The translations under genes and the position numbers were made by a program. Shown piece by piece: positions 17,389 to 26,119 of a DNA stretch of 64,000 bases; the stretch's first letter is position 1, and each line of letters starts with the position of its first letter. Under the pieces are notes generated by a model that worked only from the letters and a program-made list of their open reading frames with translations, had not been told where the DNA came from and searched no databases. Source of the stretch: Ruegeria atlantica (GTDB lineage: Bacteria; Pseudomonadota; Alphaproteobacteria; Rhodobacterales; Rhodobacteraceae); the NCBI RefSeq assembly GCF_013033965.1, contig NZ_WQFE01000006.1, positions 124,001 through 188,000 of the forward strand, read 5' to 3'.

Positions 17389-17596
17389 AATCATGAGGCG
17401 TTCGGTCTTGTGCGGTTCTGAATGCCATTGCACTTGCGCTGAATCTATTTCGGGATTCGAACAAAAAGCTCTGGAAAAAAGTTGCCAGTTCTGCGCGAGA
17501 GCGCGCCGCAAGCCCACTCAGACCAACGCGACGCTTTACATTTGGGAAGACCAAGGTCTCAATTGCGGTCCCTTTAGTCGATTGAAAGGTTCGTTC

Positions 17597-18307
17597 ATGA
17601 CGCGAGTGTTGCCCGTTTTGTTGGTTTTGGTGCTGTCGGGATGCATTTCAACCACCACCGCGCCTTCGGCACCCATTCCTCAGCCAGTAGGAGCAGGCAC
17701 ACCTGTGAGTGCTCAGCAGGCTAAAGCAAGATTCCGTCAGGTTGTGGCCCGGATTGAGCCGGTTGCAGAGCGTGAATGTAGCCGTCGCACTCAGGGGGTA
17801 AACTGCGACTTTTTGATCCGGATAGATCCCAACAAGAACGCGCCTTCCAACGCGTATCAGAGTTTGGACAAGACGGGGCGCCCGGTTCTGACGATGACGC
17901 AAGCGCTGATACGTGATGTAAATAACTCTGATGAGCTTGCATTTGTTTTGGCACATGAGGCCGCTCATCATGTTCAGGGACATCTAGCGCGTCAGGCCCA
18001 AAACGCGGCAGCTGGCGCGGTGCTATTAGGTGGCCTCGCAACACTCGCGGGAACCGGCTTGAATGAAATCGCCACAGCGCAAGATATCGGGGCTTTTGTT
18101 GGTGGGCGCAGTTATTCCAAAAATTTCGAACTGGAAGCCGATAAGCTGGGTACGATCATTGCCTACAATGCCGGTTATGATCCGCTTAAGGGCGCGTTGT
18201 ATTTTGCCCGAATTCCTGATCCAGGCGATCGCTTTTTGGGCACCCATCCCCCCAATTCTCAACGGTACTACGTAGTGCAAGCAACCATGGCTGAAATTGG
18301 CAGGTAA
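17597..18307 (+). CDS. M48-family zinc metalloprotease lipoprotein
   Basis: A 236-residue protein. The first residues form a lipoprotein signal with lipobox LSGC, so it should be anchored to a membrane facing the periplasm. The zinc motif HEAAH is at residues 120-124 and a downstream ELEAD supplies the third ligand, the layout of M48 peptidases such as LoiP/YcaL-type quality-control proteases. The C-terminal THPPNSQR motif is also typical of this group. The ATG at 17597 is chosen because it gives an exact lipoprotein signal; the longer open frame from 17363 is not protein-like. It follows a two-component pair that could respond to envelope stress. Confidence 0.85.
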   Translation: MTRVLPVLLVLVLSGCISTTTAPSAPIPQPVGAGTPVSAQQAKARFRQVVARIEPVAERECSRRTQGVNCDFLIRIDPNKNAPSNAYQSLDKTGRPVLTMTQALIRDVNNSDELAFVLAHEAAHHVQGHLARQAQNAAAGAVLLGGLATLAGTGLNEIATAQDIGAFVGGRSYSKNFELEADKLGTIIAYNAGYDPLKGALYFARIPDPGDRFLGTHPPNSQRYYVVQATMAEIGR

Positions 18308-18339
18308 TCCGTACACTCTGCGGGCTTTTGTTGAGCAGC

Positions 18340-18359
18340 CTCTCATCCTCCGATGAGAG
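18340..18359 (+). terminator. Stem-loop after the M48 gene
   Basis: CTCTCATC-CTCC-GATGAGAG gives a perfect eight-pair stem with a four-base loop 33 bases past the stop. There is no U-run, so termination strength is uncertain. Confidence 0.5.
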
Positions 18360-18513
18360 CGTCTGCAAGGCCAACACACAAATTTCGGTGTCATAAAACT
18401 TTCATAAAACTGTAACATGCAGTCAATTTGACAATCAGGATGAGTTCAGACGTTACGAGAAAAATTGATCCATCAAGTGCCCTCAATAGGGTTCGCAACA
18501 GGGATCAATATGT

Positions 18514-19089
18514 ATGTTGGAAACTACGCTCGCCCCCGAAACTCCCATTCGCTTTGTAGTCAACATCATCGCGATGATGGCGTTGGTCTTTGGGTTGTAT
18601 TACCGTCGCTACCGCGACAAAGAACTGGTGACTGCCGCTTCGCTTTTTAACGTCTTCGCCTTTGGCGTATTGACTGTTTTATCTTCGGTTGAATTCAGCC
18701 TGGCGGCAGGATTTGGTTTGTTCGCAATTCTGGCACTGTTCACGTTGCGGTCCGAACAAATCTCGAAAGTCGAGATTACTTATTTCTTCGGCTCTATCGC
18801 TATCGCGGTCATATGCTCAATTCACGGCACAGAGCTGGCTTTTGTCGGAGTGATCGTCGCGCTGGTCCTTCTGGGTGCCTGGGCGCTTGACCACCCGCGC
18901 ATTCTGAAATCCGCGGATGGTGTCAAAATCACGCTGGACAAGATCGACGCGCATGCTCTGTCAGATCCCGGGGCCATGCGCGCAGACCTGTCAGAGCGGT
19001 TGGGAGTAGACGTGATGTCCTATCAAATCACCGCGCTCGACTACATCAACGACATGGCCCGCATCAACGTTTTCTTCCGCAAAAGCTAA
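18514..19089 (+). CDS. DUF4956 membrane protein
   Basis: A 191-residue protein with about four or five membrane helices in the first 130 residues and a soluble C-terminal domain (ALSDPGAMRADLSERLGVDV, then YINDMARINVFF). This is the DUF4956 layout. The family is nearly always beside a VTC-domain polyphosphate polymerase, as here (next gene 24 bases on), and is thought to form its membrane partner. The start at 18514 gives the usual length. The precise function is not established. Confidence 0.85.
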   Translation: MLETTLAPETPIRFVVNIIAMMALVFGLYYRRYRDKELVTAASLFNVFAFGVLTVLSSVEFSLAAGFGLFAILALFTLRSEQISKVEITYFFGSIAIAVICSIHGTELAFVGVIVALVLLGAWALDHPRILKSADGVKITLDKIDAHALSDPGAMRADLSERLGVDVMSYQITALDYINDMARINVFFRKS

Positions 19090-19112
19090 GCGCCCAGTTA
19101 CAGGAAACCGTC

Positions 19113-19886
19113 ATGGATACCAACATCGCACAGACGCTCATGAGTTTCGCGGCAATCAGTCTTGGGGAGCTTAACAGCAAAGCGGCCATGCTCGAACGGC
19201 TGGACAACAAATACATTCTGCCCGCCGATGCTTTCAGGCCCGCTTTGGAAAGGTTTTCCGAGCATTTCGATGTGTTGGAAATCAGCGGCAAGCGGGCCTT
19301 CACCTATGCAACCAGTTATTATGACGATGAAGAGTTGCGCGGTTACTACGACCATCATCAAGGGCGCCGCAAACGCTGTAAGGTTCGGGTTCGAGAGTAC
19401 GTGGATGCCGGATTCAGCTATCTTGAAGTCAAGCTGAAAGACAGGCGTAAAATTACAGTGAAACGACGATTGAAGATCAACGATCCTGCCAACCCGATGA
19501 ACCGGCAGGCTGCTGAGTTTGTCGAAGAAAACTACCGCGACATCTACTCGGAAGACTTTGGCAAGATGCTGCACCCGGTGATCGCCATGCGGTATGAGCG
19601 CATAACTTTGGTTGCCAAAGAGGGTGGAGAGCGGATGACGATCGATACCAGCCTACATTTTGAGGCTGGCGGAGTTTCTCGGGCGGTACAACCTGATATG
19701 TTCATCATCGAGACCAAATCGGCGCGCGGCAATGGAATCGCCGACAAAATACTGCGCGAATTGCACCTGCACCCAACCAAGCGATGCTCGAAATACTGTA
19801 TTGGAATGGCCGCAACAGGTTCGGTAGATAAACAAAACAAGTTCCTGCCTGCGTTGCGCAAGCTTCGACTTGCCGGGCCGCGTTGA
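19113..19886 (+). CDS. VTC-domain polyphosphate polymerase
   Basis: A 257-residue protein of the VTC/CYTH-like tunnel-fold family that makes polyphosphate from nucleoside triphosphate. Visible landmarks are the early basic DNKYILP, the Arg/Lys-rich strand EVKLKDRRKITVKRR (about 107-121) that would line the phosphate tunnel, and MRYERITLVAK. It follows DUF4956 closely in an operon. Bacterial members of this pair are often with spore-coat CotH-like kinases, which I do not see here. Function by family; activity is inferred. Confidence 0.8.
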   Translation: MDTNIAQTLMSFAAISLGELNSKAAMLERLDNKYILPADAFRPALERFSEHFDVLEISGKRAFTYATSYYDDEELRGYYDHHQGRRKRCKVRVREYVDAGFSYLEVKLKDRRKITVKRRLKINDPANPMNRQAAEFVEENYRDIYSEDFGKMLHPVIAMRYERITLVAKEGGERMTIDTSLHFEAGGVSRAVQPDMFIIETKSARGNGIADKILRELHLHPTKRCSKYCIGMAATGSVDKQNKFLPALRKLRLAGPR

Positions 19887-19982
19887 CAGCTCGTTTCAAT
19901 CGGACAGAACAAGCTGTGCGCGGGTATGGAAACCTCAAACTCGGATCAATCAAAAAAGTGTTCTCGTTCCGAGGTGGCATGA

Positions 19983-20213
19983 ACCACAAGCCTGCCAAAC
20001 AGCTTTTCAGTCGGTGCGGATATTAGGCTGGCTTTTCCGGTCCAGTTTACTCCTGCAACCCAACTTGAATACTCAATTCATGGTGGGCCAAAAAGGGTGT
20101 TCGTTGATTTTTCTTGCAGAACCGACGGTACGGTGGTGAGATTGTTCCCATCATGGGGGGACAGGTCGGACCTTGTTCTGGCCAACGAATTTAGGACCAA
20201 GCAGCACTTCTAG
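19983..20213 (+). pseudogene. Possible DUF4384-like domain fragment
   Basis: A 76-codon open frame without a start codon, bounded upstream by a TGA at 19980. It reads like a beta-rich domain: FSVGADIRLAF near the start, then KRVFVDFS, DGTVVRLFPSW and LVLANEF. This resembles the DUF4384 pattern (a membrane-distal beta-sandwich with RLFP). It is not attached to any longer gene, so it looks like the surviving tail of a lost protein. The rest of the 400 bases between the polyphosphate polymerase and the transporter operon shows nothing else besides the operon promoter region. Confidence 0.35.
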
Positions 20214-20286
20214 CAAATACCTCCAATGATAAGATTACCGGTATCCCGTTAACATTCACGGTTCGGGACATAGGGGAGGAAAGACT

Positions 20287-21312
20287 TTGAAAAAACTGAC
20301 GATTACGCTGGCAGGATCGCTGCTCGCTTTTGCCGCTTCACTAAGTGCCGCCAAGGCTGACAAGCTGACGTTTTATTGCTCGGCGCAGGAAGACTGGTGT
20401 CAGCTTATGGCCCGCAGTTTCGAGGATGCTACTGGCATCGACGTCAACATGACCCGCAAGTCGTCGGGTGAGACATTCGCTCAAATTCGCGCCGAAAGTT
20501 CGAACCCCAAAGGCGACGTATGGTGGGGTGGTACCGGTGATCCCCATTTGCAGGCTGCCGAAGAGGGCCTGACGATGGAGTACATGTCGCCGATGCGTGA
20601 TCAGCTTCACGACTGGGCGATCTCGCAGGCCGAGAGTGCAGGCAACAAGACCATCGGGATTTATTCCGGCGCGCTGGGGTATGGCTATAACTCGGACCTT
20701 CTGGCCGCGAACAACCTGCCCGAGCCCGCATGTTGGGAAGACCTGCTGAAGCCCGAGTACAAAGGGCATGTACAGATGGCGAACCCGAATTCCTCGGGCA
20801 CCGCGTATACAACGCTGGCCTCGATGGTGCAGATATTTGGTGAGGATGATGGCTTTGAGTTCATGAAGGGCCTGCATTCGAACATCAACCAATATACCAA
20901 GTCGGGTTCGGCCCCTATCAAGGCCGCCGGACGGGGTGAGAACACCATCGGAATCGTCTTTATGCACGATGCGGTCAAGCAGGCCGTTTCAGGTTTTCCT
21001 GTCAAGGTTGTGGCCCCATGCGAGGGCACAGGTTACGAGATCGGTTCGATGTCGATCATCGACGGTGCCCGCAATGAAGAAGAGGCCAAAAAGTTCTATG
21101 ACTGGGCGCTCAGCCCCGAGGCCCAGAACCTAGCACTTGAGGTTAACGCCTTCCAGGTTCCGTCCAACAAGAATGCGGAAACCTCTGAAAGCGCGCCAGA
21201 CATGAGCCAGATCAAGCTGATTGACTATGATTTCAAAAAGTACGGCTCGTCAGACGAACGCAAGCGCCTTTTGCAGAAATGGGACGAAGAGGTCTCTGTT
21301 CTGCCTCAGTAA
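20287..21312 (+). CDS. AfuA/FbpA-type ABC transporter substrate-binding protein
   Basis: A 341-residue periplasmic binding protein with a signal peptide (residues 1-24, ending AAKA). The mature part has the class II ferric-binding-like fold pattern: FYCSAQEDW at the start, GDVWWGGTGDPH and later PNSSGTAYT. This group is usually annotated as Fe(3+)-binding, but AfuA proteins can instead bind sugar phosphates, and the downstream phosphatase genes here favour an organophosphate. No tyrosine pair typical of iron-binding FbpA is obvious. It is first in an operon with permease and ATPase genes. GGGGAGGAAAG precedes the ATG. Confidence 0.85.
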   Translation: MKKLTITLAGSLLAFAASLSAAKADKLTFYCSAQEDWCQLMARSFEDATGIDVNMTRKSSGETFAQIRAESSNPKGDVWWGGTGDPHLQAAEEGLTMEYMSPMRDQLHDWAISQAESAGNKTIGIYSGALGYGYNSDLLAANNLPEPACWEDLLKPEYKGHVQMANPNSSGTAYTTLASMVQIFGEDDGFEFMKGLHSNINQYTKSGSAPIKAAGRGENTIGIVFMHDAVKQAVSGFPVKVVAPCEGTGYEIGSMSIIDGARNEEEAKKFYDWALSPEAQNLALEVNAFQVPSNKNAETSESAPDMSQIKLIDYDFKKYGSSDERKRLLQKWDEEVSVLPQ

Positions 21313-23529
21313 GTGACTGACACCACACCAAAAACGACCCATCCGGTATTGATCTTTTGGATCATTGCCGGGTGGGTCGGTTTCTGCCTGCTGCCATGGT
21401 TCATGGTAGAGGACGGAATTTGGTCATTCGCGTGGATGGTCAACGGATATCCGTTCGACGAAGATTATGCTCCCGCCGCTTTCCTGATCGGACAGGGGGA
21501 AAAGGTTTGGCTTGCGCCGCTATTGGTCCCGCTTGCCTTGCCATTACTGGTGCTTGGCAAACCGAAGTCCGACCCGCAATATGCTCGCATCCTGATTTTG
21601 GCCGGTGCCTTGGGTTTTGGCTGGTTGATTGCGCAGGGATTTTCAATTGGCATTCGCGGGTTCAATTTCGACTGGATGAAGGAGCTGTTCGGAGAGCCAA
21701 AGATCCGTCAGTTCGGCATGGGGTACGGCGCGATGATCTGCGCCACAGCGTTTCTGTTTCTACTGACGCAGGGCATTGCCGCGCGCGGAGCCATAAACGG
21801 CGATGTCTTCGTTGTCAGTGCAATTGGCGGTGTGATCACCATTGTCACGGTTTTCGTCTTTTTCCCGATTGCGAAGATGCTGTTTGCAGCTTTCATTACA
21901 GAAGAAGGCGCTTATTCAGTTTCGGTTTTTGCCTCGAAATTCTTTGATGACCGGCTTTGGGGTCTGGGCTGTTTTGCCGGTGCCAAATGCGGTGCCGCTT
22001 GGAACTCTTTGTTTCTTGCGATTCTCGTAGGCTTCATTACGACCGCACTTGGCCTTTGTTTTGCGCTTGTCGTTACACGCTCGGGATTCCGCTTTAAACG
22101 CGGGATGCGCGCGCTGACGGTCTTGCCGATTATCACACCGCCCTTCGTGATTGGTCTTGCGCTAATCCTGTTGTTCGGGCTTTCCGGTTCGGTCACCAGA
22201 TTTGTTGCCGAGATCTTTGGTGTGCAGCCTACACGCTGGCTATACGGCATGCCCGGGGTGCTGATTGCCCAGACACTGGCATTTACGCCTATCGCCTTTC
22301 TGGTTTTGATAGGGGTCGTCGAAGGGGTGTCGCCTTCGATGGAAGAAGCCGCGCAAACGTTGCGGGCCAATCGTTGGCAAACATTCAAAACCGTGTCCCT
22401 GCCGCTGCTGCGCCCTGGTCTCGCCAATGCCTTTCTGCTGGGGTTCATCGAATCCATGGCCGACTTTGGCAACCCACTTGTCCTGGGCGGAAATTTCGAT
22501 GTGCTGTCGACCGAGATTTTCTTCGCAATAGTCGGTGCGCAATACGATCAGGGTCGGGCTGCTGTTCTGGCCATGGTGCTTTTGTTCTTCACACTTTCTG
22601 CTTTCTATGCTCAGCGCGCATGGTTGGGCAAAAAGAGCTATACAACCGTTTCCGGCAAAGGCGATGCCGGTGTGCATCCGTTGATGCCACGCGGCCTGGC
22701 CATACCGGTTCTGGGCATTGCTGTTGCCTGGGCAGTTTTCACGGCCGTGGTTTACGGGATGATCATCTATGGCAGTGTCGTCGAACTGTGGGGCGTCGAT
22801 AACTCGCTGACGTTCAAGCACTACGTCACAGCCTTTTCGGTCCGCTTCGAGGAAGAGGGCATTCGCTGGACCGGAGCCGCCTGGGACAGTTTCTGGACCA
22901 CGATCACCATCGCCGCCATTGCCGCGCCATTGACTGCCGCCGTGGGCCTGGTCACGGCCTACCTGCTGACGCGGCAAAGCTTTGCGGGCAAGAATGCATT
23001 TGAATTCGGCACGATGCTATCCTTCGCTATTCCCGGCACCGTTATCGGTGTCAGCTATATCCTGGCATTCAACGTTCCCCCGATCGAGATCACTGGCACG
23101 GGCGTTATCCTTGTCGTCAGCTTTATCTTCCGCAATATGCCGGTTGGGGTTCGCGCCGGTATCGCGTCGATGTCGCAGCTGGACAAATCCCTCGACGAAA
23201 GCTCACTGACGCTTGGTGCGAACTCGTGGCAAACTTTCAGGCGCGTGATCCTTCCGCTTTTGCGGCCAGCTATACTGGCTGCGCTGGTCTACAGCTTTGT
23301 CCGCGCAATGACGGCCATTTCTGCGGTGATTTTCCTTGTTTCGGCCGAGTATGACATGGCTACCAGCTATATCATCGGTCGGGTCGAGAATAACGATTAC
23401 GGTCTTGCAATCGCATATTCCACAACGCTGATCTTCGTGATGCTGGCGGCAGTCGGGCTTTTGCAATTCCTCGTGGGCCGCGTTCAGATCGGGCGACGCA
23501 CGCAACTCGGAGCTGAGAAAACGACATGA
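21313..23529 (+). CDS. AfuB/FbpB-type ABC transporter permease (fused two-domain)
   Basis: A 738-residue permease containing two complete membrane modules in one chain, as in AfuB-type systems. Each half carries an EAA-type coupling loop: EEAAQTLRANRWQTFKTVSLP in the first and ESSLTLGANSWQTFRRVILP in the second (named by their key residues). The GTG at 21313 directly follows the binding-protein stop, so the genes are tightly coupled. An extra N-terminal hydrophobic region of about 200 residues precedes the first module. It forms the channel for the substrate bound by the 20287 protein and powered by the 23526 ATPase. Confidence 0.9.
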   Translation: MTDTTPKTTHPVLIFWIIAGWVGFCLLPWFMVEDGIWSFAWMVNGYPFDEDYAPAAFLIGQGEKVWLAPLLVPLALPLLVLGKPKSDPQYARILILAGALGFGWLIAQGFSIGIRGFNFDWMKELFGEPKIRQFGMGYGAMICATAFLFLLTQGIAARGAINGDVFVVSAIGGVITIVTVFVFFPIAKMLFAAFITEEGAYSVSVFASKFFDDRLWGLGCFAGAKCGAAWNSLFLAILVGFITTALGLCFALVVTRSGFRFKRGMRALTVLPIITPPFVIGLALILLFGLSGSVTRFVAEIFGVQPTRWLYGMPGVLIAQTLAFTPIAFLVLIGVVEGVSPSMEEAAQTLRANRWQTFKTVSLPLLRPGLANAFLLGFIESMADFGNPLVLGGNFDVLSTEIFFAIVGAQYDQGRAAVLAMVLLFFTLSAFYAQRAWLGKKSYTTVSGKGDAGVHPLMPRGLAIPVLGIAVAWAVFTAVVYGMIIYGSVVELWGVDNSLTFKHYVTAFSVRFEEEGIRWTGAAWDSFWTTITIAAIAAPLTAAVGLVTAYLLTRQSFAGKNAFEFGTMLSFAIPGTVIGVSYILAFNVPPIEITGTGVILVVSFIFRNMPVGVRAGIASMSQLDKSLDESSLTLGANSWQTFRRVILPLLRPAILAALVYSFVRAMTAISAVIFLVSAEYDMATSYIIGRVENNDYGLAIAYSTTLIFVMLAAVGLLQFLVGRVQIGRRTQLGAEKTT

Positions 23530-24599
23530 GCGAAACGACAATTGCAAGTAAGGCCGCGCCAGTCCGTTTCGAGGGGGTTTCGAAAGTGTTCGGCAAGGAT
23601 GTGGTCGCCGTCGACAACATCAACCTGCACGTCGAAGCGGGCAAACTGGTAACGCTTTTGGGTCCTTCTGGCTGCGGTAAAACGACGACCTTGCGCATGA
23701 TTGCGGGTCTGGAAATGGCGACGTCGGGCCGGATTCTGATCGGTGACCGGGACGTGACGAAACTGCCCGCTACCGACCGTGACGTGTCGATGGTGTTTCA
23801 GTCTTACGCGCTGTTTCCACATATGAGCGTGCTGGAAAACGTCATGTACGGGTTGACCTTTTCCGGTTTCGACAAGCGCGAGGCGCGCTCGCGTGCGTTG
23901 CATGGGTTAGAACTTGTTGGCCTCAAGGGTTTTGACAGTCGCCTACCAAGTGAGCTTTCGGGCGGGCAGCAACAGCGTGTCGCCGTCGCGCGGGCTTTGG
24001 TTCTGGAACCTCAGGTGTTGCTCTTTGACGAACCCCTGTCGAACCTTGATGCAAAGTTACGCCGTCAGGTGCGCGAAGATATCCGCGCCATTCAACAGGA
24101 TCTGGGCCTGACGGTCGTTTATGTGACTCACGATCAGGAAGAAGCTCTTGCCGTATCGGATGAAATCGTCGTCATGCGAAACGCCGCCATCGCTCAGATC
24201 GGTACGCCTCGGAAACTTTATGACGCACCGATTGACCGGTTTGTGGCCGACTTCATTGGCGAGGCGAACCTGATTGGCTGCACAATTGTTGCTGTTGAAG
24301 GCGATCAGGCCACCATCGAGATCGAGGGGTATCGTCACACGCTCCCCTCGCGCGATCTGACACCGGGGCCCGCAACGCTGGCCGTGCGACCGTCGCGGAT
24401 TTTGATTGGGTTGGAATCTGGTATCACTGCAACAGTCGCCAAGGCAACTTACGTCGGTGTGCGTATGGAGTACACGCTAACCGGCCCATTCGGGCAGGTG
24501 TTTGCCGTGCAGGATGACGTGGACGAGCCACTGGAGACCGGCACCGAAGTCAAAATGTCCTTTGCCGAACGCGGCCCTGTTCTGTTGCCGGAAGGGTAG
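23526..24599 (+). CDS. AfuC/FbpC-type ABC transporter ATP-binding protein
   Basis: A 357-residue ATPase with intact catalytic motifs: Walker A GPSGCGKTT (about residues 44-52), signature LSGGQQQR (about 142-149) and Walker B LLFDEP. The C-terminal third is a TOBE-type regulatory domain. It overlaps the permease stop by four bases (ATGA). It drives the importer encoded by the two genes before it. The ATPase motifs contrast with the two degenerate ABC proteins elsewhere in this window. Confidence 0.93.
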   Translation: MSETTIASKAAPVRFEGVSKVFGKDVVAVDNINLHVEAGKLVTLLGPSGCGKTTTLRMIAGLEMATSGRILIGDRDVTKLPATDRDVSMVFQSYALFPHMSVLENVMYGLTFSGFDKREARSRALHGLELVGLKGFDSRLPSELSGGQQQRVAVARALVLEPQVLLFDEPLSNLDAKLRRQVREDIRAIQQDLGLTVVYVTHDQEEALAVSDEIVVMRNAAIAQIGTPRKLYDAPIDRFVADFIGEANLIGCTIVAVEGDQATIEIEGYRHTLPSRDLTPGPATLAVRPSRILIGLESGITATVAKATYVGVRMEYTLTGPFGQVFAVQDDVDEPLETGTEVKMSFAERGPVLLPEG

Positions 24600-24600
24600 A

Positions 24601-25167
24601 GTGGGAAAGCTTGTCGTCGTCACCCACCCCGAGGTTGTCGTCGAGCCTGCTACCCCGATCACCGAGTGGCGTTTGAGCGAAACAGGTCGCGCCCGAGCCG
24701 AAGCGTTTGCGCAGAATAAGGCTATGTCATCGGTGACCGATATCTGGACCAGTACCGAGAGGAAGGCGTCCGAGACAGCAGCCATCCTTGCAACGCCCCT
24801 TGGCCTGACGGTGAACACCCACCCTGAACTAGGTGAGAACGACCGAAGCGCGACCGGTTTCCTTCCGCCGGAGTTGTTTGAGGCCGCCGCGGACACGTTC
24901 TTTGCATCAGCAAAATCCAGCTATCACGGCTGGGAAACAGCCGAGGCTGCGCAAATGCGCATCGTTCGAGCGGTTCTGTCAATCGTCGAAGACCACGACG
25001 GAAGAGACTTGGCCATTGTCACCCATGGCGCGGTTGGGACACTTCTGTGGTGCCACCTTGCAGGCGAGGAAATCCACCGGCGGTTTGATCAACCGGGGCA
25101 GGGCCACTTCTGGACCGCGGATATTGCGACATTGCAACCTGAAAGCGGGTGGCAGCCGATTGCCTGA
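24601..25167 (+). CDS. Histidine phosphatase superfamily protein with altered RHG motif
   Basis: A 188-residue protein of the phosphoglycerate-mutase-like superfamily. The second catalytic block is clear (IVTHGAVGTLLW near residue 138) and TSTERKASETA matches the second arginine region. The usual N-terminal RHG reads VTHPE, keeping the nucleophilic His but replacing Arg and Gly. The GTG at 24601 starts one base after the ABC ATPase stop, which makes it the fourth gene of the operon; a longer start at 24502 would overlap that gene by 98 bases and is unlikely. It may dephosphorylate the imported compound; the altered motif leaves activity open. Confidence 0.75.
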   Translation: MGKLVVVTHPEVVVEPATPITEWRLSETGRARAEAFAQNKAMSSVTDIWTSTERKASETAAILATPLGLTVNTHPELGENDRSATGFLPPELFEAAADTFFASAKSSYHGWETAEAAQMRIVRAVLSIVEDHDGRDLAIVTHGAVGTLLWCHLAGEEIHRRFDQPGQGHFWTADIATLQPESGWQPIA

Positions 25168-25173
25168 CAGACG

Positions 25174-25965
25174 TCACTTGGCCCAGGCGTCATCGCAGAT
25201 CAATTTCAACGTGTCGAAAACATCCGGAGTTCCTGCGATAACACGGCCACCGTACTGGATCATGCTTTCGGCATCCTGATTCTCGATCACACCACCGGCT
25301 TCCACGATCATCAACTGACCGGCGAGGCAATCCCAGGCGTTCATGTGTTCCTCTATGTATCCCAGAAGGCGTCCCGCTGCGACATACGCCAACGACAGAG
25401 CGCCACTTGCGTTGCGATGATAGAGAGCACCGCGTCCGACCAGAGCTGAAATCACCGGAATCACATTGGATGCTTCAACCCGGTTCGAATACCCAACCGA
25501 CACTGTTCCACTGGCCAGGCCCACATTTGAAGCGACCTGAATTGGTTGCCCGTTCAGAGTGACGCCTTTGCCTTTCATGGCAACATAGGTTTCATCTACG
25601 TTCGGTTCGAAAATCACACCGACCTGCGTCTTTCCGTTCGAAACGCCCGCTAGGACAATCGTCCAGGCTGGAATGCCGTTGACGAAATTCGTTGTTCCAT
25701 CAATCGGGTCGATCACCCAGTCAAACCCGCTTGATCCAGTCTTCGCCGCGTGTTCTTCGCCATAAATCCCGTCATCGGGAAAAGCACTGGCGATCCGCGC
25801 GCGTATGAAGGTTTCGACGTTGCGATCCGCCTCGCTGACCCAGTCTTGCGAACCTTTTTGGTCGATTACCAAAGTATCTCGATTGGCAAAGTACTTCAGC
25901 GCTTGCGCACCTGCTTCTTCGGCAACCGTAATAGCGAAGTTCTTTCGCCTGGAAATATCAACCAT
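25174..25965 (-). CDS. Inositol monophosphatase family protein
   Basis: A 263-residue Mg2+-dependent phosphatase. The metal-binding motifs are visible: EEH near residue 70, then DPIDGTTNF (about 86-94), and the C-terminal WDCLAGQLMIVEAGG (about 209-223). Members hydrolyse inositol phosphate, histidinol phosphate or PAP; the substrate cannot be told here. It is convergent with the histidine phosphatase (six bases between stops), so the importer operon is flanked by two phosphatases. Confidence 0.9.
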   Translation of the reverse strand: MVDISRRKNFAITVAEEAGAQALKYFANRDTLVIDQKGSQDWVSEADRNVETFIRARIASAFPDDGIYGEEHAAKTGSSGFDWVIDPIDGTTNFVNGIPAWTIVLAGVSNGKTQVGVIFEPNVDETYVAMKGKGVTLNGQPIQVASNVGLASGTVSVGYSNRVEASNVIPVISALVGRGALYHRNASGALSLAYVAAGRLLGYIEEHMNAWDCLAGQLMIVEAGGVIENQDAESMIQYGGRVIAGTPDVFDTLKLICDDAWAK

Positions 25966-26119
25966 AGGTCCGCCCCCTTCCTGCCAATTGCTATGTCACA
26001 TTTTGGGAGCAGCTTAACTTAACAAAAAAAATTTGTCGGACAGAAAGTGAAACTTTCGGGCCGTCTGAGTATCATGTAACAAATTGAAGTCATCGTAACG
26101 TCCGTTCACCAACAGCCAT
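25966..26119. other. Promoter region of the inositol-monophosphatase-family gene
   Basis: An AT-rich stretch with an eight-base A-run (about 26022-26030). No coding potential is seen. It separates the phosphatase start from the toxin remnant. Confidence 0.35.

Noticed and set aside
17363..17596. Upstream extension of the M48 frame
   Set aside because: The sequence is not protein-like, contains the response-regulator stem-loop, and a proper lipoprotein start lies at 17597.
20220..20245. GATA...TATC inverted repeat before the importer operon as an iron or phosphate regulator site
   Set aside because: Arms are only four bases and match no known box convincingly.
25480..25500. GGTTCGAAT-like string resembling a tRNA T-loop
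   Set aside because: Lies inside the inositol-monophosphatase gene with no cloverleaf around it.
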